Shown here in pieces: positions 31,530 to 32,762 of a stretch of DNA of 32,762 nt (position 1 is the first letter of the stretch; the number at the start of each line of letters is the position of its first letter). The position numbers were made by a program, and so were the translations under genes. The stretch comes from Micromonospora gifhornensis (lineage in GTDB: Bacteria > Actinomycetota > Actinomycetes > Mycobacteriales > Micromonosporaceae). Location of the stretch: the NCBI RefSeq assembly GCF_016863515.1, contig NZ_BOPA01000054.1, positions 1-32,762 of the forward strand. The letters are read 5' to 3'. The notes beneath the pieces were generated by a model that saw only the letters and a program-made list of their open reading frames with translations, was not told where the DNA came from and did not search any database.

Positions 31530-32762
31530 CGCCGCTGCGTCTCCGACTCCGGCGAGCCACTCTCCTCGGAACGGTCCGCACCGTCGACCGGCGTAACCGT
31601 CGGCGGCACCACCGCGTCGTCGTCCCGCTCCTCGTCCGCAGCCTCCCCGGCCACGTCCTCGACCGCGTCGCCCTCGACGACCGCGACGACCGGGCTGTTC
31701 TCCACCGCGCTGTCCTCGACCGCGTCGTCCGCGTTCACAGCGTCACCGGGCTCGCCTTCGATGGCGACGGCGACGGTCACGTCCTCGGTCGCGCCGTCCT
31801 CGTCGTCGTCCGCGTCGTCGTCGTCCGCGTCGTCGTCGTCCGCGTCGTCGTCGTCCGCGTCGTCGTCGTCCGCGTCGTCGTCACCGGCGCGTTCGGCGAA
31901 CGCGACAGCTGCCCCGGACACGTCGGTGTCCGGCTGGGCCTCGACGGCTCCGGGCGCACCCGGGCCGGCGACCAGTTCCTCGGCCGCCTCGTCCTCTTCG
32001 TCGCCCTCGATGAGCACGCCGTCGAGTTCGAGCAGCCGCTCGGCCGCGTCGGTCTCGGCGTCGGCGTCGACCTCCGCCGCACGGGAGAACCACTCCCGGG
32101 CCTCCGCGCGCCGTCCGACGGCCAGCAGAGCATCGGCGTACGCGTACCGCAGTCGCGCCGTCCACGGCTCCGCCGTCTCGGACGTCAGCTCGCGTACCTG
32201 GAGCATGGCCACGGCCGCGTCCCGCTGTCCGAGGTCACCTCGGGCACCAGCGGCCACGATCAGCAGTTCGATCGCGACGGCCCGGTCGAGCTTCTCCTGG
32301 TCGGCGCCACGGAACAGGTCGATCGCCCGCTCGGGGCGGCCCAGGGCCCGCTCACAGTCGGCGATGACCGCCAGGTGACTCTGCAGACCACTCATCCGGT
32401 GGTACGTCCGCAGCTCCGCGATCGCCGTCTGCCACTCGCCAGCGTGGTACGCGGCCAGCCCGACGGCCTCCCGAACCGCGGAGATCCGCGATGCCAGGCG
32501 ACGCGCGGCCAGGGCATGCGCCAGCGCCAGCTCCGGGTCCTCGTCGATCAGCTGCCCGGTCGCCACGAGGTGGCGCGCTACCGTCTCCGCGACCGGCTTG
32601 GCGATCGAGAGCAACTCGGCGCGAACGTCCTTGTCGAGGTCGGTCGCGAGGATCTCGTCGGGCAGCGTCGGAGCCGCCGTGCCGTCGGCCTGCTCCGCTC
32701 CGTCCCGCCGAGCACGCGCGTCGTCGCCGCGCCCTCTGTCATCGCGGAAGCCGCCCTCACGG
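31526..32762 (-). CDS. TPR-like protein with aspartate-rich tail (N-terminus outside window)
   Basis: The frame is open to the right edge; 411 codons are visible and the start lies beyond the window. The TTG at 32614 is internal, because the upstream part reads LPDEILATDLDKDVRAELLS, typical of this family. The helical repeat region (ELALAHALAARRLASRISAVREAVGLAAYHAGEW onward) resembles tetratricopeptide repeats and corresponds by position to Rv1691. The C-terminal 160 residues are acidic and of low complexity, with a DDDAD repeat. The role is unknown; TPR scaffolds bind partner proteins. The gene is the first visible member of the HAD operon. Confidence 0.85.
   Translation of the reverse strand, partial: REGGFRDDRGRGDDARARRDGAEQADGTAAPTLPDEILATDLDKDVRAELLSIAKPVAETVARHLVATGQLIDEDPELALAHALAARRLASRISAVREAVGLAAYHAGEWQTAIAELRTYHRMSGLQSHLAVIADCERALGRPERAIDLFRGADQEKLDRAVAIELLIVAAGARGDLGQRDAAVAMLQVRELTSETAEPWTARLRYAYADALLAVGRRAEAREWFSRAAEVDADAETDAAERLLELDGVLIEGDEEDEAAEELVAGPGAPGAVEAQPDTDVSGAAVAFAERAGDDDADDDDADDDDADDDDADDDDADDDEDGATEDVTVAVAIEGEPGDAVNADDAVEDSAVENSPVVAVVEGDAVEDVAGEAADEERDDDAVVPPTVTPVDGADRSEESGSPESETQRR
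31801..31882 (-). repeat. 15-bp perfect tandem repeat, about 5.5 copies
   Basis: The plus-strand unit CGTCGTCGTCCGCGT occurs five times without change (31801-31875), followed by a partial copy. On the minus strand it encodes DADDD pentapeptides in the acidic tail. Perfect identity suggests recent slippage and likely copy-number variation between strains. Confidence 0.93.

Noticed and set aside
31801..31882. Possible CRISPR-like array
   Set aside because: The repeats are direct 15-bp units without spacers and lie in frame inside a coding sequence.

Overview
The window is chromosomal DNA of a very high-GC actinomycete. Codon use, many GTG starts, and the character of the proteins point to the Micromonosporaceae (Micromonospora/Salinispora type). 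That placement is inferred from gene order and composition, not from a database search. From about position 770 to the right end it follows, almost gene for gene, the block I know from Mycobacterium tuberculosis as Rv1691-Rv1701 plus Rv1708-Rv1713. Nearly all of it is on the minus strand, so transcription runs from right to left.

Layout, left to right. (1) 1-572: the 3' part of a phage/AICE-type tyrosine integrase, a terminator, and a tRNA-Pro(GGG) whose 3' end points at the integrase. This is the typical edge of an integrated element lying mostly left of the window. (2) 773-8097: a housekeeping and chromosome-segregation operon, transcribed xerD, parA, scpA, scpB, rluB, cmk, der. (3) 8094-9756: alanine dehydrogenase and a small TM2 membrane protein on the plus strand. 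(4) 9821-12156: CTP synthase pyrG followed by a NUDIX ADP-ribose pyrophosphatase gene. (5) 12295-20448: a cell-envelope block. SteA- and SteB-like septum proteins are followed by an MraY/WecA-like transferase, a MurJ-like flippase, a GT4 glycosyltransferase and a membrane protein with an alkaline-phosphatase-like outer domain. (6) 20567-22324: recN, divergent from a TrmB/LuxR-type regulator (22416-23396), which converges on a large secreted subtilisin-like protease (23453-27172). The regulator-protease pair interrupts the old recN-nadK neighbourhood. (7) 27369-32762: nadK, tlyA, a 71-residue protein, a coiled-coil protein with a lysine-rich tail, a plus-strand SCP2-domain protein, a HAD phosphatase, and a TPR-like protein with an aspartate-rich tail that runs off the right edge.

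Many minus-strand neighbours overlap by 1-14 bases (GTGA, ATGA, CTGA, TGATG), so translational coupling is likely. Several starts were moved inward from the longest open frame on the basis of ribosome sites, overlaps or family N-termini; xerD was moved outward to a CTG start. Three genes (the TM2 gene, recN and the TrmB/LuxR gene) have a TAC[A/T]GT hexamer exactly eight bases before the start codon and no ribosome site, which suggests leaderless transcripts.

Most of the window is ordinary core genome. The parts most worth a second look are the envelope module beside steA/steB, the regulator-protease insertion with its 14-bp palindrome, the repeat-rich scpA/scpB junction, the CTG start of xerD, and the oppositely charged low-complexity tails of two genes near the right end.
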